From an uncultured Paracoccaceae bacterium (lineage in GTDB: Bacteria > Pseudomonadota > Alphaproteobacteria > Rhodobacterales > Rhodobacteraceae), in assembly GCA_938002605.1 (NCBI GenBank), contig CALLAF010000038.1:1-64000 (forward strand): a stretch of 64,000 nt of DNA, written 5' to 3'. Positions 1 through 8,716 of this stretch are shown here, piece after piece. Each line of letters begins with the position of its first letter. Within the stretch, counting starts at the first letter, position 1. The translations under genes were made by a program, and so were the position numbers. The notes beneath the pieces were generated by a model that was given only the letters and a program-made list of their open reading frames with translations, was not told the origin of the DNA and did no database searches.

Positions 1-49
1 ATCGCGTCTGATCCGCGCGGCCTTGAAGCTCTTGGCCCCAAAAGAGTAG
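1..49 (+). CDS. ruvA: Holliday junction branch migration protein RuvA, C-terminal end only
   Basis: Only the last 15 codons lie in the window, reading SRLIRAALKLLAPKE and a TAG at 47-49. This tail matches the end of RuvA domain III, the three-helix domain that contacts RuvB and regulates its ATPase. The identification rests on this short peptide plus its position 9 bases upstream of ruvB, the usual ruvAB arrangement. Confidence 0.75.
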   Translation, partial: SRLIRAALKLLAPKE

Positions 50-58
50 AGATGGCCT

Positions 59-1078
59 ATGAATGAGCCAGACCCGACATTGCGCGCAGCCCCCCAGCCC
101 GAAGATGCGGATCGCGCGCTGCGTCCGCAGGTGCTGGATGAATTTATTGGGCAAGCGGATGCGCGTGCAAATCTAAAAATCTTTATCGAAAGCGCGCGCC
201 GTCGAGGCGAAGCGATGGATCACACGTTGTTTCATGGCCCGCCGGGATTGGGGAAAACGACGCTTGCACAGATCATGGCCCGCGAGTTGGGGGTGAATTT
301 CCGCATGACATCTGGCCCTGTGCTGGCCAAAGCAGGTGATCTGGCTGCAATCTTGACCAACCTAGAAGCACGCGATGTTTTGTTTATCGACGAAATCCAT
401 CGGCTGAACCCGGCTGTTGAAGAGGTTCTTTATCCTGCGCTCGAAGATTTTGAGCTGGATCTGGTGATCGGCGAAGGCCCGGCGGCCCGTACTGTGCGTA
501 TTGAACTGCAGCCCTTTACACTTGTTGGGGCGACCACGCGAATGGGGTTGCTGACGACGCCTTTGCGCGACCGGTTTGGAATTCCAACACGGCTTGAGTT
601 TTATACCGAAGACGAGCTGCATCAGATCGTGACGCGCGGTGCGCGATTGATGGGGACGCCGGCATCCGACGGGGGGGCGCGTGAAATCGCGCGTCGTGCG
701 CGCGGTACGCCACGAATTGCGGGCCGATTGCTGCGCCGTGTTGTAGATTTTGCGATTGTTGAAGGCGATGGCACAGTCACACAGCAAATTGCTGATCGCG
801 CGTTGACCCGGCTTGGTGTTGATCATCTGGGTTTGGACAATGCCGACCGGCGCTATTTGCGGTTGATTGCAGAAAGCTATGGTGGCGGCCCCGTTGGGAT
901 TGAAACGATGTCAGCGGCCCTGTCCGAAAGCCGTGACAGCTTGGAAGATGTGATTGAGCCCTATTTGCTGCAAAAGGGGCTTATTCAACGCACCCCACGC
1001 GGGCGGATGCTTGCACAGGCGGCTTGGGCACATTTGGGACTAGAAAAACCGAAATCGCAGACGGATTTATTTGGCTGA
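59..1078 (+). CDS. ruvB: Holliday junction branch migration ATPase RuvB
   Basis: RuvB is the hexameric AAA+ motor that, with RuvA, drives branch migration of Holliday junctions in recombinational repair. The 339-residue product has the full family length. Walker [10 protein letters not shown] is at residues 60-68, Walker B VLFIDE at 107-112, the sensor-1 segment GATTR at 157-161, and the arginine-finger region LRDRFG near 169-174. The C-terminal third is the winged-helix DNA-binding domain. An earlier ATG at 52 runs into a stop after four codons, so the start is the ATG at 59. The gene directly follows ruvA and is probably cotranscribed with it. Confidence 0.98.
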   Translation: MNEPDPTLRAAPQPEDADRALRPQVLDEFIGQADARANLKIFIESARRRGEAMDHTLFHGPPGLGKTTLAQIMARELGVNFRMTSGPVLAKAGDLAAILTNLEARDVLFIDEIHRLNPAVEEVLYPALEDFELDLVIGEGPAARTVRIELQPFTLVGATTRMGLLTTPLRDRFGIPTRLEFYTEDELHQIVTRGARLMGTPASDGGAREIARRARGTPRIAGRLLRRVVDFAIVEGDGTVTQQIADRALTRLGVDHLGLDNADRRYLRLIAESYGGGPVGIETMSAALSESRDSLEDVIEPYLLQKGLIQRTPRGRMLAQAAWAHLGLEKPKSQTDLFG

Positions 1079-1085
1079 AGGTGCA

Positions 1086-1136
1086 GATCAAATTTCAAGA
1101 AATTTGATCGCCTCCGGCGGGAGTATTTGGAGCAAG
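1086..1136 (+). repeat. Palindrome plus GC-rich hairpin between ruvB and the next gene
   Basis: Just after the ruvB stop there is a perfect 11-bp inverted repeat, GATCAAATTTC at 1086-1096 and GAAATTTGATC at 1099-1109. A short GC-rich hairpin, CCTCCGGCGGGAG, follows and then a TATTTGGAGCAAG stretch running into the start at 1137. I recall similar strings recurring between genes in other Rhodobacteraceae, but only one copy is visible here. It may act as a partial terminator, an RNA-stability hairpin or part of a translation start region. Confidence 0.5.
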
Positions 1137-1748
1137 ATGATGTATGATGTCGCGCCTTTGTTCACGCGGTCTGACGGTGACTATGTGTTCGCACGTTGGG
1201 GGCGCCCGATTGTACCAGTGGTGTTTGGTGTCGATGATGCGACGCTGGCGGTTTTTAAGGGCGCGATTGAAGCCGTCGTGACATTGGCCGGTCACAAAAT
1301 GGACGAGACTGACATGGAATTAGGTGCAAACCTGATGATGTTTTTCTGCAAAGATTGGGATGAGCTGTTGGAGGTGCCGCACTTGGATAAGATGTTGCCC
1401 GAGCTTGACCCTTTGGTGGCGCGATTGAAAGGCGTGGACGCCAACCAGTATCGTATTTTCCGTTTCGATGACGCGGGCGCAATTCAAGCGGCATTCGTGT
1501 TTATGCGGATGGATGACCAAATGTCGCAGGCCCCAGCCGATACTCTGGCCCTGTCGCAAGCGGTGCAGATTGTCCTTTTGTGGTCTGACACTGCCTTTGA
1601 TGACATGCCACCGCTTGCGATGATCGACGGGGTTGTTGCCCTGCGCCCCGAGATTGGTGACGTTATACGCGCGGCCTATGATCCGGTGATGCCTGTTGCC
1701 GCGCGTGATGCAAGCCACGCCATGCGTATCGGCGCGCGCATGCCATGA
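1137..1748 (+). CDS. Conserved-looking hypothetical protein between ruvB and ybgC
   Basis: The product is 203 residues of unknown function. It looks soluble: no signal peptide or membrane segment is visible, it is acidic, and it mixes helix- and strand-forming stretches such as a PVVFGVDDATLAVF segment near residue 25. The open frame reaches back to a TTG at 1071, inside ruvB. That start would place the palindromic element inside the protein, so the tandem ATGs at 1137 and 1140 are preferred. The stop overlaps the ybgC start by 4 bases, so translation is probably coupled. Similar unknown genes sit at this position in related genomes as far as I recall. Confidence 0.75.
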   Translation: MMYDVAPLFTRSDGDYVFARWGRPIVPVVFGVDDATLAVFKGAIEAVVTLAGHKMDETDMELGANLMMFFCKDWDELLEVPHLDKMLPELDPLVARLKGVDANQYRIFRFDDAGAIQAAFVFMRMDDQMSQAPADTLALSQAVQIVLLWSDTAFDDMPPLAMIDGVVALRPEIGDVIRAAYDPVMPVAARDASHAMRIGARMP

Positions 1749-2131
1749 CCCATCAGTTCCCCGTCCGCGTCTATTACGAAGATACCGATCTTGCCGGGAT
1801 CGTCTACTATGCCAATTACCTAAAATTCATTGAGCGTGCCCGATCGGAATGGGTCCGCGAGATGGGTATTGATCAGGTCGCGATGAAGGCCGCAGGTTTG
1901 GTTTTTGCTGTGCGCCGGGTCGAGGCTGACTACCTATCGCCGGCCCGGTTTGACGATAAGTTGATTGTTGAAACCTCTGTCAGCAATAGCACCGGCGTGC
2001 GTCTGAGCGTGGCGCAAGCCATCAAGCGCGATGAAACACTTATTTTTCGTGCGATAGTGACGATTATTTGCATGGATGAAACGGGGGCTGTGGGCCGACT
2101 TCCGGCGCAGATCCGCCAATCCACGTGTTAG
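1745..2131 (+). CDS. ybgC: Tol-Pal associated acyl-CoA thioesterase YbgC
   Basis: YbgC is a hot-dog-fold thioesterase that hydrolyses acyl-CoA and is encoded with the Tol-Pal envelope system in most proteobacteria. The 128-residue protein carries the 4HBT signature near its N terminus: EDTDLAG at residues 12-18, with Asp15 as the likely catalytic acid, then VYYANYLKFIERAR at 20-33. The start overlaps the upstream stop as ATGA. It is followed by tolQ after a 113-base gap that may hold a promoter. Substrate in this organism is not evident. Confidence 0.93.
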   Translation: MTHQFPVRVYYEDTDLAGIVYYANYLKFIERARSEWVREMGIDQVAMKAAGLVFAVRRVEADYLSPARFDDKLIVETSVSNSTGVRLSVAQAIKRDETLIFRAIVTIICMDETGAVGRLPAQIRQSTC

Positions 2132-2186
2132 TTTGTGTGGGTTTCAGCCTTGTAATACGGGTTTGATTGGCTTTTCGATTTCGAAT

Positions 2187-2200
2187 GCGTTATGTAACGC
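2187..2200. promoter_or_regulatory. Small palindrome in the tolQ upstream region
   Basis: GCGTTA and TAACGC form perfect 6-bp arms around TG, 45 bases before the tolQ start in the only sizeable gap between ybgC and tolQ. It could be an operator or a short leader hairpin. No matching regulator is identifiable. Confidence 0.25.
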
Positions 2201-2244
2201 CTTAATCAGAGCCCAAAACCGGGCCTACAGGCAGAGCAGGCACA

Positions 2245-2919
2245 ATGGAAGCAGCAACCGACTTCACGATGTGGGCGCTATTCGCGCGCGCAACAATTAC
2301 CGTAAAACTTGTCATGATCTTACTTATGGCCGCATCCGTTTGGTGCTGGGCCGTGATCGTGGACAAAATCGTGCAATACCGAAATGCCCGGACAGAGGCA
2401 GATATATTTGATCAACAGTTTTGGTCTGGCGAGCCGCTGGATGCGTTGTTTGACCAAATCGGAGCGGACCCGCAGGGCGCCAGCCAAAAGATATTTGCGG
2501 CAGGTATGTTGGAGTGGCGCAGATCGCACCGCCAAGATGGTGGCCTGATCGCGGGTGCTACCGCGCGCATTGACCGATCTATGGACGTCGCCATCGCCAA
2601 AGAGGCCGCGCGTCTGCAAAAGGGATTGCCTGTTTTGGCCACCGTCGGATCGACGGCACCGTTTGTCGGCCTGTTCGGGACCGTTTGGGGTATCATGAAC
2701 GCGTTTATTGAAATCGCTGAAGCCCAAAATACCAACCTTGCTGTTGTCGCCCCGGGGATCGCCGAAGCACTTTTGGCGACAGGTTTGGGCCTTTTGGCCG
2801 CGATTCCTGCGGTGATATTCTATAACAAACTGTCTGCAGATAGTGATCGTATCATCGCAGGCTACGAAGCATTTGCGGACGAATTCGCGACCATCCTTAG
2901 TCGCCAGCTGGATAGCTAA
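2245..2919 (+). CDS. tolQ: Tol-Pal system proton channel subunit TolQ
   Basis: TolQ forms with TolR the inner-membrane proton channel that energises TolA and helps constrict the outer membrane at division. The 224-residue protein shows the MotA/TolQ/ExbB pattern. A first transmembrane helix lies at about residues 15-35, and a long cytoplasmic loop follows. Two close helices come after that, containing LPVLATVGSTAPFVGLFGTVWGIM and the GIAEALLATGLGLLAAIPAV segment. Length is normal for the family. tolR follows after two bases and tolA after tolR, so the three are one operon. Confidence 0.96.
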   Translation: MEAATDFTMWALFARATITVKLVMILLMAASVWCWAVIVDKIVQYRNARTEADIFDQQFWSGEPLDALFDQIGADPQGASQKIFAAGMLEWRRSHRQDGGLIAGATARIDRSMDVAIAKEAARLQKGLPVLATVGSTAPFVGLFGTVWGIMNAFIEIAEAQNTNLAVVAPGIAEALLATGLGLLAAIPAVIFYNKLSADSDRIIAGYEAFADEFATILSRQLDS

Positions 2920-2921
2920 TT

Positions 2922-3401
2922 ATGGGCGCAGGTGTAACCAAATCAGGTGGCGGCGGCGGACGGCGTAGACGGCGGCGTAGTGGCGGCGGCACGCAGCCGA
3001 TGGCCGAAATCAACATCACGCCGTTTGTGGACGTGATGCTGGTGCTTTTGATTATCTTTATGGTGGCAGCCCCGTTGATGACGGTGGGTGTGCCAGTGGA
3101 TCTGCCAAAAACTGCCGCTGATGCACTGCCCGGTGATGACGAAGAACCGCTAACGGTGACGATCACCGCCGAAGGTATCGTGATGATCCAAGAGACAGAA
3201 ACATCGCCCGATGAACTGGTCGCGAAATTGCAGGCTATCGCTGCAGAACGCACGTCTGACCGCATTTTCTTGCGCGCCGATGGTGCAAATCAGTGGAACG
3301 CTGTGGCTGAAATCATGGGCGCGTTGAACGCAGGTGGGTTTTCCAACATTGGCCTTGTGACTGATGTTGGCGGTCCGTCCTTTGCGGGGTCGGACGGGTA
3401 G
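2922..3401 (+). CDS. tolR: Tol-Pal system protein TolR
   Basis: TolR is the single-pass partner of TolQ in the proton-driven motor. The 159-residue protein has a glycine- and arginine-rich cytoplasmic tail, including six consecutive arginines at residues 14-19. A transmembrane helix follows at about 36-53, with the essential aspartate Asp37 in FVDVMLVLL. The rest is a periplasmic ExbD/TolR domain. It starts 2 bases after tolQ and ends 3 bases before tolA. The arginine run is stronger than in enterobacterial TolR and may help membrane topology. Confidence 0.95.
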   Translation: MGAGVTKSGGGGGRRRRRRSGGGTQPMAEINITPFVDVMLVLLIIFMVAAPLMTVGVPVDLPKTAADALPGDDEEPLTVTITAEGIVMIQETETSPDELVAKLQAIAAERTSDRIFLRADGANQWNAVAEIMGALNAGGFSNIGLVTDVGGPSFAGSDG

Positions 3402-3404
3402 GTC

Positions 3405-4517
3405 ATGCGTACGCCGGGCACGTATATTTCTGCCACAGGCCATGTTGCTTTGATTGGCTGGCTGTTCTTTGGCTGGGGGTTCAATGCGGACCCGCTGGAT
3501 TTTGACGCGATGGATGTATCCGTCATTAGTGGCGAAGCCTTTGAAGAATTGATTGCTGCCCGCACCCCAGAACCTACCGATGCGAACCCGACCGCTCCCG
3601 TGCAGCCTGAAATCGACGACACCCCGCCACCACCGCCTGCCGTCGAAGACCCTGCTGAGCACACCCCGCCGCCTGATCCGGTTGATCCGCCCGATAACGA
3701 GCTTCCGCCGCCACCTGCACCCGAGGTTCTTGTGACCGAGGCAGAAGATACGCCACCCGAGACGCTGGACGTACCTGCGGCACCGCCACCGTCGCCGAAT
3801 GTTGATCTGAATACGCCGCCCGCACCGACACAGGCCGCCCGCGTTGCATCGACCCCAACCGCGCCGCCACCGCCGGACGCGCAGGTTGATGATATTGTCC
3901 GCGAAGAAGTCGTTCCCGATGAAACCGCGACCGCCGAAGTCGTTACAGAAGATACCACCCCAACCGCGCCCGAAGAAACCGCAACCGAAATCGCGATTGA
4001 GGATAAAAAACCGTCTGGTCTGGTCGAAACTTCATTGCGCCCCGTTTCGCGGCCTAGCCGCCCAACACCACCAGCGCCGGAACCTGATGCGCCGACGGAA
4101 ACGGTAGAGGCACCGACCGAGGTGGAAACCCCCAGCGATGACGCTGTCGAGGCAGCCCTCGCAGCGGCTTTGGCTGTTGAAGCACCAGCGGTTGCTGCTG
4201 GGCCGCCTATGACGGGTGCCGAACGCGATAGTTTTCGGATTTCAGTCAATCGCTGTTGGAACGTTGATCCCGGGTCAGTCGCGGCACGTGTGACCGTCGA
4301 AGTCGCCTTTGAGCTAGATCGCAATGGTTTGGTGGTTGGCCAGCCGCGTCTCGTTGCATCGGATGGTGATCAAAGTGCGACAAATATCGCCTTTGAGGCT
4401 GCACGCCGCGCGATTTTGCGCTGTCAATCTGGCGGATATGCATTACCCGCCGATAAGTATGAGCAATGGAAAGAGGTCGTTTTCACATTTGACCCAAGCG
4501 GAATGCGGCTACGGTAA
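3405..4517 (+). CDS. tolA: Tol-Pal system protein TolA, Pro/Glu-rich type
   Basis: TolA links the TolQR motor to TolB and Pal across the periplasm. The 370-residue protein has an N-terminal membrane anchor at about residues 10-27. A long domain from about 45 to 265 follows, dominated by Pro, Glu, Thr, Asp and Ala. The C-terminal TonB-like domain, about residues 275-370, has Cys near its beginning (NRCW) and in its second half (LRCQSG), possibly a disulfide. The middle domain differs from the Ala/Lys helical rod of E. coli TolA. The reverse strand is open over about 1 kb here, which is a codon-bias shadow. Confidence 0.9.
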   Translation: MRTPGTYISATGHVALIGWLFFGWGFNADPLDFDAMDVSVISGEAFEELIAARTPEPTDANPTAPVQPEIDDTPPPPPAVEDPAEHTPPPDPVDPPDNELPPPPAPEVLVTEAEDTPPETLDVPAAPPPSPNVDLNTPPAPTQAARVASTPTAPPPPDAQVDDIVREEVVPDETATAEVVTEDTTPTAPEETATEIAIEDKKPSGLVETSLRPVSRPSRPTPPAPEPDAPTETVEAPTEVETPSDDAVEAALAAALAVEAPAVAAGPPMTGAERDSFRISVNRCWNVDPGSVAARVTVEVAFELDRNGLVVGQPRLVASDGDQSATNIAFEAARRAILRCQSGGYALPADKYEQWKEVVFTFDPSGMRLR

Positions 4518-4623
4518 AAAAGAACACGCGTAGGTGAGGTGAAATGGTTTCATCCATCTGCTAAGAAGACAAAGAAAGATGCGGATTAGGGGTAACCTGA
4601 CGATGCGAAATGAGGCGAAGAAG

Positions 4624-5937
4624 ATGAAAAAAATTCTGACACTTTTGGTGGCCCTGCTGTTGGCCGGACCCGTCGCAGCCCAAAACGGCCCGTTGCGACT
4701 GACCATCACCGATGGGGTGATTGAACCGATCACCTTTGCTGCGCCCGTATTTGAGGCCGAAAATGCCGAAGCCGCGCAGGTTGTGAACAACCTTAATCGT
4801 CTGGTCGCCCAAGACCTGTCCGGCACCGGGTTGTTCCGCGAAATTCCGGCGAATGCGTATATCTCGCAGATCACGTCATTCGCGCAGCCGATTGCCTTTG
4901 CCGATTGGCGCGCGATCAACGCGCAGGCTTTGGTCACGGGTGCGGTTGCGGTGAATGGCAATCAAATGACTGTGAAATTCCGGCTGTATGATATCTATTC
5001 AGGCCAGGAATTAGGCGGCGGTTTGCAGCTTGCAGGTACCACCGCTGGCTGGCGGCGCATGGGCCATAAGGTTGCGGATGCGGTCTATAGCCGGATCACG
5101 GGCGAGGGTGGCTATTTCGATAGCCGTGTTGTTTATGTCGCCGAAAGCGGCCCCAAGGATAACCGCCAAATGCGTTTGGCCGTAATGGATTTTGACGGCG
5201 AGAACACACAATATTTGACTGATAGCAGTGCCATTGTGCTGGCACCACGGTTTTCGCCAACAGGCGACCGGATACTTTATACTAGCTACGAAAGTGGTTT
5301 TCCGCGGATCAACCTTTTGAACGTCGCCAATGTCGGGCGTCAGCAGTTGCAGACGGCCCCCGGCGAAATGGCCTTTAGCCCCCGGTTTTCACGTGATGGC
5401 GGATCTGTGATTTATAGTCTCTCGAACGGCGGGAACACGGATATTTTCCGTTCTGATCTTGCATCGGGGCAATATACCCGGTTGACCTCCGCGCCCTCAA
5501 TTGAAACCGCACCAAGCCTGTCGCCTGATGGCACGCAGATCGTTTTTGAAAGCGACCGTTCAGGCACGCAGCAGCTGTACATTATGTCCGCAAATGGCGG
5601 AGAGGCGCGCCGGATTTCCTTTGGCGAGGGGCGGTATTCAACGCCGGTTTGGTCGCCTCGGGGGGATTTGGTTGCCTTTACCAAACAAAACGCGGGCCGG
5701 TTTCATATCGGCGTGATGCGCACGGATGGATCAGAAGAGCGTTTGCTGACGGCGTCGTTCTTGGACGAAGGCCCAACATGGTCCCCGAATGGCCGCGTGA
5801 TCATGTTTAGCCGTGAAACCCAAGGGGAAAGCGGCACATCATCGCTGTATTCCATCGATATTTCGGGCCGTAACCTGAAGGCTGTTCCAGTCCAAGGGGC
5901 CGGATCCGACCCGTCATGGGGCCCCTTGCAGCCTTAG
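4624..5937 (+). CDS. tolB: Tol-Pal system periplasmic beta-propeller protein TolB
   Basis: TolB is the periplasmic propeller that binds Pal and TolA. From the ATG at 4624 the protein is 437 residues, starting with a clean signal peptide ([20 protein letters not shown], cleavage after about residue 19). In-frame ATGs at 4579 and 4603 lie upstream, but the 4624 start has a GAGG 8 bases before it and gives the proper signal peptide. An N-terminal domain to about residue 160 precedes repeated propeller blades of the form DGxxIxFxSxxSGxxxLY. It lies 106 bases after tolA and before pal. Confidence 0.95.
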   Translation: MKKILTLLVALLLAGPVAAQNGPLRLTITDGVIEPITFAAPVFEAENAEAAQVVNNLNRLVAQDLSGTGLFREIPANAYISQITSFAQPIAFADWRAINAQALVTGAVAVNGNQMTVKFRLYDIYSGQELGGGLQLAGTTAGWRRMGHKVADAVYSRITGEGGYFDSRVVYVAESGPKDNRQMRLAVMDFDGENTQYLTDSSAIVLAPRFSPTGDRILYTSYESGFPRINLLNVANVGRQQLQTAPGEMAFSPRFSRDGGSVIYSLSNGGNTDIFRSDLASGQYTRLTSAPSIETAPSLSPDGTQIVFESDRSGTQQLYIMSANGGEARRISFGEGRYSTPVWSPRGDLVAFTKQNAGRFHIGVMRTDGSEERLLTASFLDEGPTWSPNGRVIMFSRETQGESGTSSLYSIDISGRNLKAVPVQGAGSDPSWGPLQP

Positions 5938-6011
5938 TCAAAGTACATTCCCAGAACCATTCAGCCATGCTATGCTGATGGAAACGAGCAGATAAAAACA
6001 GGATTGAACCA

Positions 6012-6530
6012 ATGAATATGATGACAAAAGCGACGATGCTGCTTTTGGTGCTGGGCACGGCAGCTTGTACCAACCCCGACCGCTTAGGTGGTACCGGTGG
6101 CGCAGGGGCAGGTGGTGCCAGCGCTGGCGGTGGTCTGGCAGGATCAGCCAGCGACCCGACCAGCCCTGCATATTTCAATCAGGCGATTGGCGACCGCGTG
6201 TTGTTTGCGGTGGATACATCGACGCTTACCCCTGAAGGGCAACGCATTTTGGATGGGCAGGCGCAATGGCTATTAACTAATGCGGATTACCGCGCGGTGA
6301 TCGAAGGTCACGCGGATGAGCAGGGCACACGCGAATATAACATCGCACTGGGTGCACGCCGCGCCAATGCTGTACGCGAATATTTGGTGTCACGCGGGGT
6401 TCCAACGGCCCGGCTTGAGGTGATCAGCTACGGCAAATTGCGCCCGATTGAGGTCTGTTCAAACGAGGCCTGTTATTCGCAAAACCGACGTGCAGTAACT
6501 GTTCTTTCATTCTCAGCTGTTACAAGCTAA
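6012..6530 (+). CDS. pal: Peptidoglycan-associated lipoprotein Pal
   Basis: Pal anchors the outer membrane to peptidoglycan and is the endpoint of the Tol machine. The 172-residue precursor has a lipoprotein signal with lipobox LGTAAC and the lipidated cysteine at residue 19. A Gly/Ala-rich linker of about 30 residues follows, and then an OmpA-family domain containing the peptidoglycan-binding segment VIEGHADEQGTREYN and ALGARRANAVREYL. Length is typical. It is in the tol operon between tolB and cpoB. Met3 or Met4 could also serve as the start. Confidence 0.96.
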   Translation: MNMMTKATMLLLVLGTAACTNPDRLGGTGGAGAGGASAGGGLAGSASDPTSPAYFNQAIGDRVLFAVDTSTLTPEGQRILDGQAQWLLTNADYRAVIEGHADEQGTREYNIALGARRANAVREYLVSRGVPTARLEVISYGKLRPIEVCSNEACYSQNRRAVTVLSFSAVTS

Positions 6531-6550
6531 CCCAGCCCAAAGGACCTCCT

Positions 6551-7369
6551 ATGTTGCACCGTATTGTCGTTCTTTGCGCGATTTTGTTGTCACCACTGCC
6601 GGCCGTTGCCCAAGAGGAAACGCTCGCCGATATTCGACAGCAATTGACCGGGCTATATGGCGATGTGCAGCAATTGCGCCGCGAACTATCCACCACTGGC
6701 GGGTTGAATAGTGGGATCGCGGGCAATACGCCGCTTGACCGGCTCAATGCGATTGAAGCTGAATTGCAACGCCTGACATCAAAGACTGAACAACTTGAAT
6801 TTCGGGTGAATCGGATCACGGTGGATGGCACTAACCGTGTGGGCGATCTCGAATTCCGGCTGTGTGAACTTGAGGCCCATTGTGACATTGCCCAGCTTGG
6901 CGACACACCTAGCCTTGGTGGGGTGGACAATGGGGCTGATGTGCCCGCGCCAAACCTTCCCCCCGCAACAGGTGGCCCTGCACTCGCCATTGGTGAACAG
7001 ACAGATTTTGAGCGGGCGCGGGAGGCGCTCGCGAACCGTGACTTTCGCGGCGCCTTGGACCAGCTTGAGACCTTTGGCGAGACCTACCCGGGAAGCCCGC
7101 TAGCGGCACAAGTTAATTACATGCGCGGTGAGGCGCTTGAAGGGCTTGGTCAGCAAACAGATGCCGCGCGTGCCTATTTGGAAGCGTTTTCTGCGGATGC
7201 GACAGGCACACATGCCCCTGCATCACTGTATAAGTTGGGTGCGTCTTTGGGCGCGATCGGGCAAACCCAAGACGCATGTCTGACGCTGGCCGAGGTTAAT
7301 GTGCGTTTTCCGGGTAACCCGGCAGTCAATGACGCGCAGTTGGCAATGCAGAATTTGGGATGCCAGTAG
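6551..7369 (+). CDS. cpoB: Cell division coordinator CpoB (YbgF), periplasmic TPR protein
   Basis: CpoB is the periplasmic TPR protein of the Tol-Pal locus that coordinates outer-membrane constriction with peptidoglycan synthesis. The 272-residue precursor has a signal peptide cleaved after about Ala20. A coiled-coil region follows at about 22-95 (LADIRQQLTGLYGDVQQLRREL and related heptads). A variable linker leads to a C-terminal TPR domain from about residue 150, with FERAREALANRDFRGALDQL and later repeats. A GGACC ribosome site lies close to the start at 6551. Its last 10 bases overlap the tilS start. Confidence 0.92.
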   Translation: MLHRIVVLCAILLSPLPAVAQEETLADIRQQLTGLYGDVQQLRRELSTTGGLNSGIAGNTPLDRLNAIEAELQRLTSKTEQLEFRVNRITVDGTNRVGDLEFRLCELEAHCDIAQLGDTPSLGGVDNGADVPAPNLPPATGGPALAIGEQTDFERAREALANRDFRGALDQLETFGETYPGSPLAAQVNYMRGEALEGLGQQTDAARAYLEAFSADATGTHAPASLYKLGASLGAIGQTQDACLTLAEVNVRFPGNPAVNDAQLAMQNLGCQ

Positions 7370-8640
7370 CGGCGCGCTCATCTGATCTTACCGAACAGTT
7401 TACCCGCGCGCTTCACGAACTTGGTGTTGTCACGCCACAGGCGGTGATCGGGCTGGCTGTATCTGGCGGCGGCGATTCAATTGCGATGATGCATTTGGCA
7501 GCGCGGGCGGTTGACCCTAATCGATTGCGGGCTGTCTCCGTTGATCATGGCCTGCGCCCTGAGGCGCGCAGCGAAATCGCACTGGTCGCGAACCAAGCCA
7601 AAGACCTTGGGATCGAGCATATCGCTCTTGGTTGGGATTGGGACCGTAAAGGCAATCTGCAAGGGGCTGCGCGACAAGGACGCTGGGCGGCGATGCATGA
7701 ATGGGCGGGGCAGGCTGGCGTTGATGCGATCCTGATGGGGCACACTGAAGATGACCAGCTTGAGACGCTGTTAATGCGGCTTGCGCGCGGATCGGGCATT
7801 GATGGGCTGACGGCGATGGGCCGTGTCGATTTACGCGATGGGCTACGCGTGGGGCGGCCGCTGTTAGGGATATCACGCGATGATTTGCGGGGGTGGTTAC
7901 GCACCGAGCAGATTTCGTGGTGTGAAGACCCCAGCAATGATGACCCGCGCTATGACCGGGTACGTGCACGCAAAATGTATGCGCAGCTCGAAACCCTAGG
8001 GCTTACCCGCAAACGTCTTTTGCAAACAGTCGATCATATGCAGGCTGCGCAGCGATCCTTGCGGCGGGCCGCGCGTGATTTTGCACGCTTGCATGTACGA
8101 CAAGACGCTGGAGATTTGATTTTTGATCCTGTCGCGCTCGACCTTAGCAATGACGATGCACCACGTCGGGTGATGGCCGCCGCGATTTCTTGGGTGGCGA
8201 GCCGCAGCTATCGGCCGCGGTTTGAAAGCCTGATCGCGCGTGTCGATCAGCTGCGCAAAGGGCACAAGGTGACCTTGGCCGGGTGTGTCTTGCTGCCGCT
8301 GCCCGGTGGTGGGGCGCGCATCCTGCGCGAGGCGGCGGCAACGACCCCATATACACGCCCCCATGGATTGGACATCGCGGCGACGGGGCTGCGCTGGGAT
8401 CAACGCTGGCATCTGGATGGGCCCGTTCGGGATGGGTTGCGGGTGCAGGCATTGGGTGAAGGGCTGCGCGACTGCCCTGACTGGCGGCAGGCGTCGATGC
8501 CGCAAGTGTCGCTTTTGGCGTCGCCTTCGGTCTGGTCGGGCGACACACTGATTGCGGCGCCGCTGGCAGGCCTGTCGAACGGCTGGTCTGCACAGATTGT
8601 CGCGGATTTCCATTCTGGGGCGTTTGGCATTGAAGATTGA
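7360..8640 (+). CDS. tilS: tRNA(Ile)-lysidine synthetase TilS
   Basis: TilS converts C34 of tRNA-Ile(CAU) to lysidine with ATP and lysine, which switches codon reading from AUG to AUA; it is essential. The 426-residue product has the PP-loop motif SGGGDS at residues 35-40 and a DHGLRPEA segment typical of the N-type ATPase. Its HTEDDQLETLLMRLARGSG region is diagnostic of TilS. The C-terminal half is the less conserved substrate domain. The start lies inside the cpoB end in another frame (10-base overlap), suggesting coupled translation in the order cpoB-tilS-ftsH. Confidence 0.95.
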   Translation: MPVAARSSDLTEQFTRALHELGVVTPQAVIGLAVSGGGDSIAMMHLAARAVDPNRLRAVSVDHGLRPEARSEIALVANQAKDLGIEHIALGWDWDRKGNLQGAARQGRWAAMHEWAGQAGVDAILMGHTEDDQLETLLMRLARGSGIDGLTAMGRVDLRDGLRVGRPLLGISRDDLRGWLRTEQISWCEDPSNDDPRYDRVRARKMYAQLETLGLTRKRLLQTVDHMQAAQRSLRRAARDFARLHVRQDAGDLIFDPVALDLSNDDAPRRVMAAAISWVASRSYRPRFESLIARVDQLRKGHKVTLAGCVLLPLPGGGARILREAAATTPYTRPHGLDIAATGLRWDQRWHLDGPVRDGLRVQALGEGLRDCPDWRQASMPQVSLLASPSVWSGDTLIAAPLAGLSNGWSAQIVADFHSGAFGIED

Positions 8641-8667
8641 GCAATAGGCTCTATTTTAGATGAAACG

Positions 8668-8697
8668 CTTGAAACGACTCTGTCGCTTTCATTCCCC
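8668..8697 (+). promoter_or_regulatory. Possible heat-shock type promoter before ftsH
   Basis: CTTGAAA at 8668-8674 resembles the -35 box of sigma-32 (RpoH) promoters, and a C-rich ATTCCCC at 8691-8697 lies about 16 bases further on. The -10 match is poor. The idea is prompted by ftsH being a heat-shock gene in many proteobacteria, so this is an inference only. Confidence 0.25.
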
Positions 8698-8716
8698 GAC
8701 TTCAAAGGAGCTCCCC

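Noticed and set aside
1071-1136. TTG start for the gene after ruvB
   Set aside because: It would translate through the palindromic element and overlap ruvB; the tandem ATG at 1137 and 1140 is more natural.
3290-4324. Long minus-strand open frame opposite tolA (344 codons, Ser/Gly/Ala-rich)
   Set aside because: It is a composition shadow of the Pro/Glu/Thr-rich tolA coding sequence, has no ribosome site or family motif, and lies wholly antisense to a clear gene.
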